Assembly (NCBI RefSeq): GCF_002899895.1
Contig: NZ_PPEI02000001.1
Coordinates: 782,848-846,847, forward strand
Direction: 5' to 3'
DNA from: Chryseobacterium oncorhynchi
GTDB taxonomy: Bacteria; Bacteroidota; Bacteroidia; Flavobacteriales; Weeksellaceae
Length of the DNA stretch: 64,000 bases
Every line of letters starts with the position of its first letter. Position 1 is the stretch's first letter. The notes under the pieces are model-generated. The model was not told where the DNA came from. It worked only from the letters and a program-made list of their open reading frames with translations, and searched no databases. Shown here piece after piece: positions 42,254-51,008 of the stretch. Both the position numbers and the translations under genes were made by a program.

Positions 42254-45028
42254 TTAAAATTTAAATGAAACAATGCAACCAAATGTTTTAAAGGATGGAA
42301 GATTGAAAAAATCCAACCCTTTTCCATTATCTGTGTCATAAAAGTTCTGATTAGGATCCACTCCCTTATTGGCCTGCCAAAGCACAATGTTATTTATATA
42401 AAATGTCAACTTTAGAGACCTCCGGGTATTATTAATAGGAAAATTGGCAGATACAGAAATATTGTTGATCCTTACATAATCCGCTTTTTGTACATAGTTT
42501 TCTGCCACTCCCAAATAACCATATCTGGACCATTTGTTTTCCTGAACATTCCGATGAGGATCATAATAATCTACCGGAGTTTGATTGATATTTCCGTTAG
42601 CATGAACTCCCTGAAAAACATAATTCTTAATATTTCTTTCTTCTCCGGAATCATAAGAGCGGCCATAATAATCAAGAACTGCCTGTGTACCATTCCAAAG
42701 CTGACCTCCTTTTTTCCACTCCCAATTGATATCCAGTGAAAACTTTTTGTAAGATAAACTGTGATTGAATTTCATGACAAAATCAGGAGTAGGATCTGCT
42801 ATAACTTTCATACCTTCTCCTCTTTTAGGAAAACCAGAATCATCAATAATCAATTGTCCATCAGGGTTTCTCTCAAAATAACTTCCCATTACAGCTCCCA
42901 AAACCTGCCCCTCTGTAAGGGTTTTATAAATATCCTGAAAACCAGAGACTGCGTTATTATTATAACCATAAGCAACTTGATTTACAATATCTTTATATTT
43001 AAAAAATGAAATTTTATTGGTAATAAAAAAATAGTTTCCTAAACGCAATCCATCATATGCAAAGTTGAATTCATACCCACTGTAGGTATGATCTGCCATA
43101 TTTTTTATTTTTAACTGATTATTTTCAAATATGGGAAAAACATCATCTGTGATTTTCTTATTGAAGTACTCACCCTCAAGACTCATATAATACCCAAAGT
43201 TTAGTTTACCTCCAATCTTCCACTCTTTTGTATTGATATTGGATAGCCCTTTGAAACCTTCAGCTTCCTGTACTGGAAAATATTGATAATAATTTTCTGC
43301 TTTCAACAAAGTAGTTCCATAGGAAGCATATGATTTTGTAACCTCAGGTTCCGTACTCTGATGAATATAGCTTCCTGAAACTTTAAAGTCATAATTTCTC
43401 CAATTAAAAATATTATCAAACCTTATATAACCTGCAGCTTTTGGAAGCCAATAATTATTCCTATTTGAAGTATTGGAAATGTAAAATGAATTTCCAAGAT
43501 TGAAATTAGCTCTAAAATCACCATCCTGAATTTCCATATTATAATTAAAAATATAATCCTGAGAAGTTCTTTGATAGATATACTTTTTATTGACAAAACT
43601 ATTGTAAACATCAGATTTTATATCATTTAGGATAAAATTAAGATTAAATATATTATTAAAACTATAGTTCCCAAACTCATAGCTTGCTTTTATATTGGAA
43701 TGATACAAGCTGTTATTCTGAGTTCTTTCGTTGGAGATTCCATTGATGAAACCATAGGTAGATGGCTGATATTGATCCAGATTCCAAAGAAAATTATTTT
43801 CATAGGATTGAATTATGTCTAATTTAAAATCTCCCCAGCTTTTATTAGCATTAAGACCAAACTGCCTCTGACGAGTTTGATAACGGTATTTATCATTCTG
43901 CATAGAAAGAAAAGATGGGTTATCAGCATATTGACTGTACCTCCTCTGCGATCCATCATTTAGCAATGCCTGCTGCTCGTTTGAAAACGAAATGGGAGTC
44001 AGTAATGAATTTTGATATATCCTATTAAAAAGCCCAATTCTATTGGCATTTGTAGCTTTATTTTCTTCATAATTAAATGAAAAGTCCACGATGTAACCTC
44101 CAAAATTTGTTTTGAGTTTTGTTTTAAAGGAATTAGTCAGATTAAACTGATCGATGAAATATAATTGATTTTTTTGCTGTCTAAGATCAAGTGTAAGCCT
44201 AAGCTTCTCGACATAATCTCTTTTAATGATGGTATTTATACTCAGTTGATTACTATTCCCAACCATAGCTTTAAACAGATTATTGTTATATCCTTTTGCC
44301 TGTTTAAGCCCATCAGTCCAGCTAATCAGCTTTCCATTCTGATCATACTTATAAGACTGGCCATCAAATGCCAGTGTAGAAATATCCGGTCCGAAACTAA
44401 ACATTTCATCTGTTTCAGGGCCTTTCCAGGCAAGGTTGCCGTTCTCTGATCTTCCTTGAACATATCTGCCCTGGGTTGCCGGAATAGCATTATGGCTTTT
44501 AATATCCATAGAAGAAGTAAAGTTACCGTTCACTACTAATGTCCATTGACTTAGTTTTTTCAGGATATAAGTACTGTCTTTTCTTACCTTCAGTTTTCTT
44601 ATGCCATTAAAGTCTTTGTCAGAATGTTTGCTTAAAATTGTTTTAGTATTATCTATGCTAAATTCGTCAATGTCTTTCTTTGAAACCTGGCTGTAGTATG
44701 CCTTGCTATAAATATTTTCAACCTTTTTATTATCTACCTGATTTTTCAGAATATTTTTTAATTCACTTAACTTATATGATGAAACTACCTCGGTATTCTT
44801 ACCTTGATTCCATACTAAAGTATCGTAGGGTTTGGCAGCAATGATAGCAAACCCCTCAGCATCGGTAAATTCAGAGACTCCACTGTTTTTATTATAAACT
44901 TTTAGGAAGTTCTCTGCTTTATTTTTCTGGTTTAAAAATTTTCCTGAATAATATAAATTCGAGTCTTGTGCCTGCAATACCGTAATCGTAAACGGCAGCA
45001 GCAGTAAATAGTTTTTTTTCATCTTCAT
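42254..45028 (-). CDS. SusC-like outer membrane beta-barrel lacking a plug domain
   Basis: 924 residues from ATG 45028 (MKMKKNYLLLLPFTITVLQA, signal peptide); a TTG at 45043 adds five residues. Residues about 25-95 look like a carboxypeptidase-regulatory-type domain (FLKVYNKNSGVSEFTDAEG). From about 160 it is a SusC-type barrel with typical periodic aromatic strands and C-terminal CIVSFKF. None of the plug hallmarks (IRG, LDGxP, GSRGANGVI) can be found. A barrel without plug would be an open pore or need a plug from elsewhere, and both neighbours carry plug-like domains. It is third in the run behind the ECF sigma factor. Confidence 0.85.
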   Translation of the reverse strand: MKMKKNYLLLLPFTITVLQAQDSNLYYSGKFLNQKNKAENFLKVYNKNSGVSEFTDAEGFAIIAAKPYDTLVWNQGKNTEVVSSYKLSELKNILKNQVDNKKVENIYSKAYYSQVSKKDIDEFSIDNTKTILSKHSDKDFNGIRKLKVRKDSTYILKKLSQWTLVVNGNFTSSMDIKSHNAIPATQGRYVQGRSENGNLAWKGPETDEMFSFGPDISTLAFDGQSYKYDQNGKLISWTDGLKQAKGYNNNLFKAMVGNSNQLSINTIIKRDYVEKLRLTLDLRQQKNQLYFIDQFNLTNSFKTKLKTNFGGYIVDFSFNYEENKATNANRIGLFNRIYQNSLLTPISFSNEQQALLNDGSQRRYSQYADNPSFLSMQNDKYRYQTRQRQFGLNANKSWGDFKLDIIQSYENNFLWNLDQYQPSTYGFINGISNERTQNNSLYHSNIKASYEFGNYSFNNIFNLNFILNDIKSDVYNSFVNKKYIYQRTSQDYIFNYNMEIQDGDFRANFNLGNSFYISNTSNRNNYWLPKAAGYIRFDNIFNWRNYDFKVSGSYIHQSTEPEVTKSYASYGTTLLKAENYYQYFPVQEAEGFKGLSNINTKEWKIGGKLNFGYYMSLEGEYFNKKITDDVFPIFENNQLKIKNMADHTYSGYEFNFAYDGLRLGNYFFITNKISFFKYKDIVNQVAYGYNNNAVSGFQDIYKTLTEGQVLGAVMGSYFERNPDGQLIIDDSGFPKRGEGMKVIADPTPDFVMKFNHSLSYKKFSLDINWEWKKGGQLWNGTQAVLDYYGRSYDSGEERNIKNYVFQGVHANGNINQTPVDYYDPHRNVQENKWSRYGYLGVAENYVQKADYVRINNISVSANFPINNTRRSLKLTFYINNIVLWQANKGVDPNQNFYDTDNGKGLDFFNLPSFKTFGCIVSFKF

Positions 45029-45093
45029 GGTAATGTTTCTCAAAATAAGGAAAAAAGAAATTCCCGGAGAAATTTCTTTTTCATTTTTTAGTA

Positions 45094-47337
45094 TTATTTT
45101 TTAATGATCTTAAAGGTTTCCCAACTCATATTGGTCCGAATTCGGATCAAATAGATTCCCTCTGGATATGATGTCATATCAATAGTATTTTTGCTTTCAT
45201 CTAAATTTTCCTTTTTCATAATAATTTTACCTGCAAGATCATAAATAAACAGTTCATCAATTATATTCGGTGATTTTATTTTGATCATTCCTTTTGTCGG
45301 ATTTGGGAAAACTACTGTTTTGAAGTCTACTTGGTTGCTTATTTCCGTTTCCATTTTTTTATTGATATTTTCATTAGAAATTCCTTTGCTACACTCCGGA
45401 AGAGTTGCTCTTTGGAGGATTATCCTTAGTAATAGATCATTCAATTTTTCAACTTCATAGGAGTCGATAGTAGGTTTAATGTGATTATTTCCTATCCCAC
45501 TATCATTGGTCAGAAATGTATAGGTTCCATTTGTGAGTAACGCAAAGTTTCTCATTAAATATTCGGTTTCCTTATTGGTACCACTTGCAGCTAAAGGAAT
45601 AATGGTAATCCCTTTTTTAGCAGCATCTTTTATTTTATCATATAATTTTCGGACATTTTCTTCTGATTGGTGTGGCGGTGCATCCAAAATAAGGAACAAA
45701 ATCTTGGTAGAATTTGTACTGCTCCATTTCAATTCATCAATGGAAACCTGCATTGCTTCTACTACAGCTTCCGGAGTATCTCCTCCCCCCGCAGCTTTTT
45801 GTTGCTTGATAAATTCTATTAGGCTCTCTGCTTTATCAGAAAAGTCAAATTTTCGGGTAATATATTCATCTCCTTTATCTCTATAGAATACAGAGCCATA
45901 TCTTACTTCTGTATTTTTCAAACTGATTTCAACTTTTCTTAAGACATCCAACAACTCAGATTGTAAATAAGAAATCTCATCTCCCATAGAACCTGTTGCA
46001 TCAACTACAAAAGCCAAATCCAATATCCTTTTTTCCAGACATGATTTATTCATAACAATCAGGTTTTGTCCATTTTTGAACTCCGTGACATCGTTATTTA
46101 AAATCTGGTCTGCGGCATCAGATAAATAATACTTTCGGGAATCTGAATTTTCGTTAGTCATCGGATTGATCCATAATTCTGCATTTCCTAAATTATCTGA
46201 AACAGCCTCCCAGATTACATTTTTCTTATCATCTAATAGCTTTATTCTTTCTCCTACAACCGGTTTCCTATCCTTATTTACCAATTGTACAGAAACTCTC
46301 CTATCAGCAAAAAACTTCCAGATATTTTTATATTGATCAAGGCTTGGTACTGCTATATCTTTCCAATAGTTCCATTTAGAAAAATCATTCACTTCTCCAG
46401 CGGTAAGTAGCCCTGCTTTTGGGAGCTCTTTTTCTTTTTCTATGGGTTTCTTTGGTAATTCCTCGATACTTTTTGAAGAAAGTTCTTCAAATTTTGCTTT
46501 TTCAGCTCCTCGTAAACGTTTTGTTCTTATAATAATTACCCCATTGCCTGCTCTGCTTCCAAATAATGCTGATGCCTCTTCATTTTTAAGAACTTTTATA
46601 TCTTTAATCCTTTCCGGTTTTATAACACTTAAAGCTTCTGGATTTACAGGTAAACCATTCACCACAACCAAAGGTTTATGACTGCTTTCACTTATACTGC
46701 TTAGTCCTCTAATAGATACACTTCCATCTTTTCCTGACTTAGAAATGGATATTCCTGCAACATAACCACCTAGTTCTTTTGCTATGCTTACCTCACTAGA
46801 AGCAGTACTTATCGGTTCTTTCTTTTTACTCCCATATCCAGTGATTACAACCTCTTCAATAGCCCTATCTGAAGTTTCTAAATGGCGTTGAATAGGCGGC
46901 GGTAGAAATACAGATTGAGCACTTGGTGCTTTTAACGGTATGGGAACAGGATTACTATTAACCGCTAATTTCTCTACAATAGGATTAGACTTGTTTTTCT
47001 CTTTTTCTCTTTGAATATTATCCTTTGTTATGCTGTCTATAGTTGCAACATGGGTACTTACAACTTGTTCCTGTAAACTTCTGATCTCCACTATTGCAGG
47101 TTTTACAGACTCTACAGTATTATTTTTATTTAGAAAGTATAAGGCACCCAAACCAATCATCAAGCTAGCTGCAATCCCATATGGAAACCAGACAGGAATG
47201 ATTCTCTTTTTTTCCTCTTTTTTATCCAGTTTTTCTTCAATCTTACCCCAAACTTTATCAAAACTGGGAAAAACCGTTGGTTCGTCTGAAAGCTTAGAAG
47301 CTTCATTGAATTTTTGATCTATATGATTATTTTCCAT
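45094..47337 (-). CDS. Anti-sigma-like membrane protein fused to TonB plug-like, VWA and T9SS domains
   Basis: 747 residues. An N-terminal cytoplasmic segment (1-48, with FDKVWGKIEEKLDKKEEKK, the form of Bacteroidota anti-sigma proteins) is followed by one membrane helix (about 50-69), a linker and a TonB plug-like domain (about 160-274: EEVVITGYG, SVSIRGLSS, LVVVNGLPV, ALFGSRAGNGVIII). Next come an Ig-like segment (about 345-392), a von Willebrand A domain with MIDAS D446-ATGS and GGGDTPEA (about 437-640), and a type A T9SS sorting domain (about 674-747, VVFPNPTKG to FKIIKK). A membrane anchor plus T9SS signal is contradictory unless the chain is cut. It starts 13 bases after the sigma gene, so it probably controls that factor. 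Confidence 0.87.
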   Translation of the reverse strand: MENNHIDQKFNEASKLSDEPTVFPSFDKVWGKIEEKLDKKEEKKRIIPVWFPYGIAASLMIGLGALYFLNKNNTVESVKPAIVEIRSLQEQVVSTHVATIDSITKDNIQREKEKNKSNPIVEKLAVNSNPVPIPLKAPSAQSVFLPPPIQRHLETSDRAIEEVVITGYGSKKKEPISTASSEVSIAKELGGYVAGISISKSGKDGSVSIRGLSSISESSHKPLVVVNGLPVNPEALSVIKPERIKDIKVLKNEEASALFGSRAGNGVIIIRTKRLRGAEKAKFEELSSKSIEELPKKPIEKEKELPKAGLLTAGEVNDFSKWNYWKDIAVPSLDQYKNIWKFFADRRVSVQLVNKDRKPVVGERIKLLDDKKNVIWEAVSDNLGNAELWINPMTNENSDSRKYYLSDAADQILNNDVTEFKNGQNLIVMNKSCLEKRILDLAFVVDATGSMGDEISYLQSELLDVLRKVEISLKNTEVRYGSVFYRDKGDEYITRKFDFSDKAESLIEFIKQQKAAGGGDTPEAVVEAMQVSIDELKWSSTNSTKILFLILDAPPHQSEENVRKLYDKIKDAAKKGITIIPLAASGTNKETEYLMRNFALLTNGTYTFLTNDSGIGNNHIKPTIDSYEVEKLNDLLLRIILQRATLPECSKGISNENINKKMETEISNQVDFKTVVFPNPTKGMIKIKSPNIIDELFIYDLAGKIIMKKENLDESKNTIDMTSYPEGIYLIRIRTNMSWETFKIIKK

Positions 47338-47350
47338 TGTTGTAAAAGTT

Positions 47351-47869
47351 TTAAATGTTTTGATTTACCAAAAGTTCCTGTAGTTTTTTTCGGGCAAAAT
47401 TGAGCTGGGATTTTGATGTTCCCTCACTGATGGAAAGCATCGAAGCTATTTCCTTATGTGGATATCCCTCGATGGCAAATAGATTAAAAATTGCTCTACA
47501 ACCTTCAGGAAGAAAATTCATTAGATTTAGAATATCTTTCTCAAAAGAAATATTTTCTACCGTTCCCTCTGAAGCACCCATAAAGTTTTCATCCAGGGAA
47601 ATATGAAGGGCCTTATTAGCTCTTAATTTTTGAAGGCATTCATTAATTGCAATTTTCTTTGCCCAAGGTTCAAAGGTATCAGAATTCTGAAGCTGATTGA
47701 TTTTTGTGAAGATCTTGTAGAATGTATCTGCCAATACTTCTTCTATATCTTCATCGTTTTTTAAATAGCGTCTGCAGACGGAGTACAGCTTGCCCGCCAT
47801 TTTCTCATAGACTTTCCGCTGTGCATTGCGGTCGCTACGTTGGCATTCTAGTAATAATTCTCGTTCCAT
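47351..47869 (-). CDS. ECF-type RNA polymerase sigma factor
   Basis: 172 residues. Region 2 (about 10-75, VCRRYLKNDEDIEEVLADTF) and region 4 (about 117-165, LPEGCRAIFNLFAIEGYPHK and MLSISEGTSKSQLNFARKKL), the two-domain layout of ECF sigma-70 factors. It directs transcription of a small regulon, usually including its own operon. It is the first gene of the four-gene run with the anti-sigma-like VWA protein 13 bases downstream. Upstream 47870-48126 has no gene and no good housekeeping promoter box, which would fit autoregulation by an ECF promoter. Confidence 0.93.
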   Translation of the reverse strand: MERELLLECQRSDRNAQRKVYEKMAGKLYSVCRRYLKNDEDIEEVLADTFYKIFTKINQLQNSDTFEPWAKKIAINECLQKLRANKALHISLDENFMGASEGTVENISFEKDILNLMNFLPEGCRAIFNLFAIEGYPHKEIASMLSISEGTSKSQLNFARKKLQELLVNQNI

Positions 47870-48126
47870 AGTCAGGAGTTATATTAGTATAGATGCTGGA
47901 ACTTTCGTGAGGGTTGGAAACATAATAAACTTTTTTTGATATAAAATTGTAAAATCACAAAAAGAACAAATAGATTAATTCATATATTCTACCATTCTAG
48001 TCTTTATAAGATTTTGCCTTTCAGTACTTTTATTTTTCAACATTTTTTTAATTTCAAATTTAACTTTTCCTCTTGTAACAAATCTCTACTAGTAACGACT
48101 ATTAATGAAATAATCTTTTTATAGTA

Positions 48127-49329
48127 ATGAAAAATGCGAAAATTGCATCATTACTTTTTGTTTTGTCTGCAGGAAGTATGATGTTTGCCCAAGATGACTT
48201 AATCAATAAGTTAAAAAACAACCACTCACAAAATGCTAATTTCCAGTTCACCACACTAAAAGACGTTGGTGCAACTTCTGTAAAGAACCAAGGTTCATCA
48301 GGAACTTGCTGGAGCTACTCCGGAAATTCATTCCTTGAATCTGAAATGCAGAGAATGGGCAAAAAGCCTGTGGATCTTGCTGAAATTTTTACAGCAAGAA
48401 ATTCTTACCATGATAAAGCGAAGTTATACGTTTTAAATAATGGAGCTATCAGTTGGGGTGACGGTGGAGAACTTCACGACGTTATCAATATGTACAAAAA
48501 ATATGGTGCTGTTCCTCAGGACGCGTATTCAGGGTTGAAAGCCGGACAGACAACTAACAACTTCAAGGACATGCAGGGGAAATTAAAACCTGTTCTTGAC
48601 AGTCTTGTTCAGGCTTCTTCTAAAGGAAAGCTTTCTGACAACTGGATGGATTCTGTAGATGCTATTCTTGATGAATATTTAGGAAAAGTACCTGCTAACT
48701 TCACTTATGAAGGGAAAAACTACACTCCTAAAACATTTGCTAAGGAAGTCGTGGGAATTAATCCTGAAGATTATGTAGAATTATCTTCTTATAAAGACTA
48801 TCCATACTACCAGAAATTTGTAGTTCCAATTCCTGATAACTGGAGCCACGATTCTGACTGGAACGTTCCTATGAAAGATCTTACTGCAATTGTTGACAAC
48901 GCAGTAAACAAAGGATATTCTATTGGTTGGGCAACAGACGTTTCTGAGCCGTATTTCTCATACAAAAATGGTGTAGCATATGTTCCGGATATGGATCTAG
49001 AGCAAATTAATGCAGAAAACAAACAGACTTTGTTTACAGAGCCTAAAAAAGATAAAACCATCACTGAAGATATGCGTCAGAAAGCTCTTAACAACCTTTC
49101 TACGACGGATGACCACGGTATGCACATCGTAGGTTTGGCAAAAGATCAGACTGGTAAAGAATATTATATGGTAAAAAACTCTTGGGGAGTAACGAATGAC
49201 TTCGCAGGATATCTTTATGTATCAAGACCATATGTTGAGTACAAATCAACGGCTATTTTGGTTCACAAGAATGCAATTCCAAAGAGCATCCTTAAGCAAT
49301 TAAAGCCAACCAAGAATATTGGTTTATAA
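48127..49329 (+). CDS. Exported C1-family (bleomycin hydrolase/PepC-like) cysteine peptidase
   Basis: 400 residues with a signal peptide (about 1-21). Papain-fold catalytic residues: Gln and Cys in VKNQGSSGTCWSYS (about 53-66), His in DDHGMHIVG (about 337) and Asn in VKNSWGVTND (about 352). The large insertions and overall length match the bleomycin hydrolase/aminopeptidase C type more than papain. In characterised members this type is cytosolic; a signal peptide here implies a periplasmic or secreted peptidase, common in Bacteroidota. It is monocistronic, with two hairpins after the stop (about 49340-49358 and 49382-49413). Confidence 0.93.
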   Translation: MKNAKIASLLFVLSAGSMMFAQDDLINKLKNNHSQNANFQFTTLKDVGATSVKNQGSSGTCWSYSGNSFLESEMQRMGKKPVDLAEIFTARNSYHDKAKLYVLNNGAISWGDGGELHDVINMYKKYGAVPQDAYSGLKAGQTTNNFKDMQGKLKPVLDSLVQASSKGKLSDNWMDSVDAILDEYLGKVPANFTYEGKNYTPKTFAKEVVGINPEDYVELSSYKDYPYYQKFVVPIPDNWSHDSDWNVPMKDLTAIVDNAVNKGYSIGWATDVSEPYFSYKNGVAYVPDMDLEQINAENKQTLFTEPKKDKTITEDMRQKALNNLSTTDDHGMHIVGLAKDQTGKEYYMVKNSWGVTNDFAGYLYVSRPYVEYKSTAILVHKNAIPKSILKQLKPTKNIGL

Positions 49330-49381
49330 GAAATCACTTCTGTCATTTTTGATGACAGTTTTAGATATTTAAATCTGTTAA

Positions 49382-49413
49382 AAACGCGCTTCCATAAGTT
49401 TGGAAGCGCGTTT
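49382..49413. terminator. Bidirectional terminator
   Basis: A perfect 12-bp GC-rich stem, AAACGCGCTTCC and its complement, with T run separates the convergent genes ending at 49329 and 49438. Confidence 0.9.
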
Positions 49414-49437
49414 ATTTTTATGAATATGTCTTATAGG

Positions 49438-49875
49438 TTATTTTCCCGTCAGATGGAGAAAGTAATCTGCCAGAGAATATATTTTAGGCTTAGAACCTGC
49501 TTTATAATCAATGATCAACCATTTATTCTGAGATTCTTTTTTATCAAAAACATATTTTTCCTTTGGAAACTCAATTATTTTATGATCTGTAAAAATGATC
49601 TTATCGGGAGCTGCTTCATTTATTTCTGCAGAATAATAATTAGCATCATCAGCAATTGTATAGAAATTGTCTTCTCCCTGTTTTTTCTTAATATCTGCAA
49701 TTTCCGCTTCATCAGGGCTCAGCATCAATATTGTAGAGCTAGTGATTATAGTATCCGCCTTTACTTTCTTATCTGAATTTTGAGTCAATGGTGACTTCCT
49801 TTCTGCTTTTTGACACGATAATAAGCAGGTTAATAATGAAAAAGATAGGCTTACGAAATATTTCATGGGCTTCAT
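49438..49875 (-). CDS. Lipoprotein of unknown function
   Basis: 145 residues with a lipoprotein signal; the modified Cys is at 21 in CLLSCQKAE. A second ATG three codons on is an equally good start. The mature part contains a helical, Glu/Asp-rich segment (PDEAEIADIKKKQGEDNFYT) and a beta end (KWLIIDYKAGSKPKIYSLAD). No family is recognised. The next lipoprotein gene lies 23 bases upstream on the same strand, so the two are probably an operon. Confidence 0.75.
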   Translation of the reverse strand: MKPMKYFVSLSFSLLTCLLSCQKAERKSPLTQNSDKKVKADTIITSSTILMLSPDEAEIADIKKKQGEDNFYTIADDANYYSAEINEAAPDKIIFTDHKIIEFPKEKYVFDKKESQNKWLIIDYKAGSKPKIYSLADYFLHLTGK

Positions 49876-49898
49876 TTAAATGATTAAAAATTGTGTAT

Positions 49899-50405
49899 TT
49901 ATAATGTAATTGTATCCGGACATTTGATAAGGTGAGCCATTTTTTCTTTATGATTAAATGGATTTTCTATTTGAATATATTTTCCTGTCTTTTTATAATA
50001 AAAACCAAACCAGGTTAGGTTTATTCTGGATTCATCAATAAATTCAAAATAACCAACAGGTTTTTTTCTGTCCATGTTATCCCAATTTTTCATCTCTTTT
50101 GGTAAAGGGATAATGGGAGGAAAATCGGTGAAATAAAGTTCATATTTATTAATTCCCACCTTTTTAAGATCAGCATTCATAGAGAATCTTTCCAGTACAG
50201 TAAATTGAGCACTGGTGATTACTGATGAGATGTACACTCGGTTTCTTGCTTTACAACTTGAAGACCATACTCCTTCAATTGCCTTTACAGAAATCTCAGA
50301 TATTGCTCTTCCTGCCAGTGGTACAGATTGTTGCTTTTCTTTTTGTTGGCCATCACAGGAAAATAGAAATAGTGACATCATTATTGTCAACAGTGTTTTC
50401 ATCAT
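49899..50405 (-). CDS. Lipoprotein of unknown function
   Basis: 168 residues with a lipoprotein signal ending LFLFSC (Cys 17). The mature chain has IEGVWSSSCKARNRVYISSV and a beta-rich region up to the end (HLIKCPDTITL). The opening 'IEGVWSS' resembles lipocalin-like small lipoproteins, but this is only a hint. It is first of a two-gene lipoprotein operon with the 49438 gene. Upstream 50406-50603 is AT-rich and holds nothing clear. Confidence 0.75.
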   Translation of the reverse strand: MMKTLLTIMMSLFLFSCDGQQKEKQQSVPLAGRAISEISVKAIEGVWSSSCKARNRVYISSVITSAQFTVLERFSMNADLKKVGINKYELYFTDFPPIIPLPKEMKNWDNMDRKKPVGYFEFIDESRINLTWFGFYYKKTGKYIQIENPFNHKEKMAHLIKCPDTITL

Positions 50406-50603
50406 AGTTTTTAATTTTTTAGAACCTCTTGAGCATAGTTTGGATTTATGCCATACTACAACAAAATTTTATTCCCTTTTTTTATTCTGAAAATTTATCT
50501 GAAATTGTTGCAAACTTATTTAAAGATAATGAGCCTACAAATAAAGGAAAAAATACATTACCATAAATCTCTTTATAATTATCTCACTAATTCGCGAAAA
50601 GTA

Positions 50604-50633
50604 TTGCTGAATTATCAAAAAATACTACATTTG
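50604..50633 (+). promoter_or_regulatory. Promoter of the bacteriocin-like peptide gene
   Basis: TTG (50604-50606), 19 bases, TACATTTG (50626-50633), a full consensus match, with the start codon 24 bases further on. The -7 box is identical to that of the GbsR-like gene. Confidence 0.8.
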
Positions 50634-50656
50634 TAATGATCAACAAATTATTATAA

Positions 50657-50815
50657 ATGAAAAATCTAAAGAAACTAGGAAAATCAGAATTGAGAAAAAT
50701 CAATGGTGGAAATGCTCCTTCCTGTGAAGGCGGACAAATTGCTTGCCGTCATAAAGCTGAGGATGGCTTTCCTGCCTACTGGACCTGCGAATCTGCAGCA
50801 CTTGGATGTAGGTAG
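50657..50815 (+). CDS. Bacteriocin-like double-glycine leader peptide (RiPP precursor-like)
   Basis: 52 residues. The leader (1-18) is amphipathic and basic (LKKLGKSELRKINGG) and ends in Gly-Gly, the cut site of C39-type peptidase exporters. The 34-residue core has four Cys (23, 30, 44, 51), two Trp/Tyr in AYWTC and ends GCR. Leaders of the form LxKxELRxIxGG mark the 'bacteriocin-like protein' genes abundant in Chryseobacterium. The promoter and hairpin on either side show it is an independent transcription unit. There is no modifying enzyme, exporter or immunity gene adjacent, so maturation would rely on genes elsewhere. Whether it kills or signals is unknown. Confidence 0.82.
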   Translation: MKNLKKLGKSELRKINGGNAPSCEGGQIACRHKAEDGFPAYWTCESAALGCR

Positions 50816-50830
50816 ATTTTAAAATTACAA

Positions 50831-50861
50831 AACCGGTCCTCAGAAATTCTGAAGACCGGTT
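50831..50861 (+). terminator. Hairpin terminator after the peptide gene
   Basis: AACCGGTC and GACCGGTT enclose a second pairing TCAGAA/TTCTGA. The T tract is weak (TTCTTAAT), 15 bases after the stop codon. The remaining 50862-51008 shows nothing else. Confidence 0.72.
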
Positions 50862-51008
50862 CTTAATAAATAGGTGAAAATTAAATATAAAATAAAGTGA
50901 ATTATGCTGATTAATATGATGGATGAATAATTAATTTCGCTTTACAAAAGAATAAATTATGCTGTAAAAAATTATCTGCAAAGCCTATTCATTCTTCTCC
51001 AATTCATA

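Noticed and set aside
50448-50636. 62-codon plus-strand frame before the bacteriocin-like gene
   Set aside because: It is AT-driven, Leu/Lys/Tyr-rich, overlaps the promoter of the peptide gene and has no ribosome-binding context.
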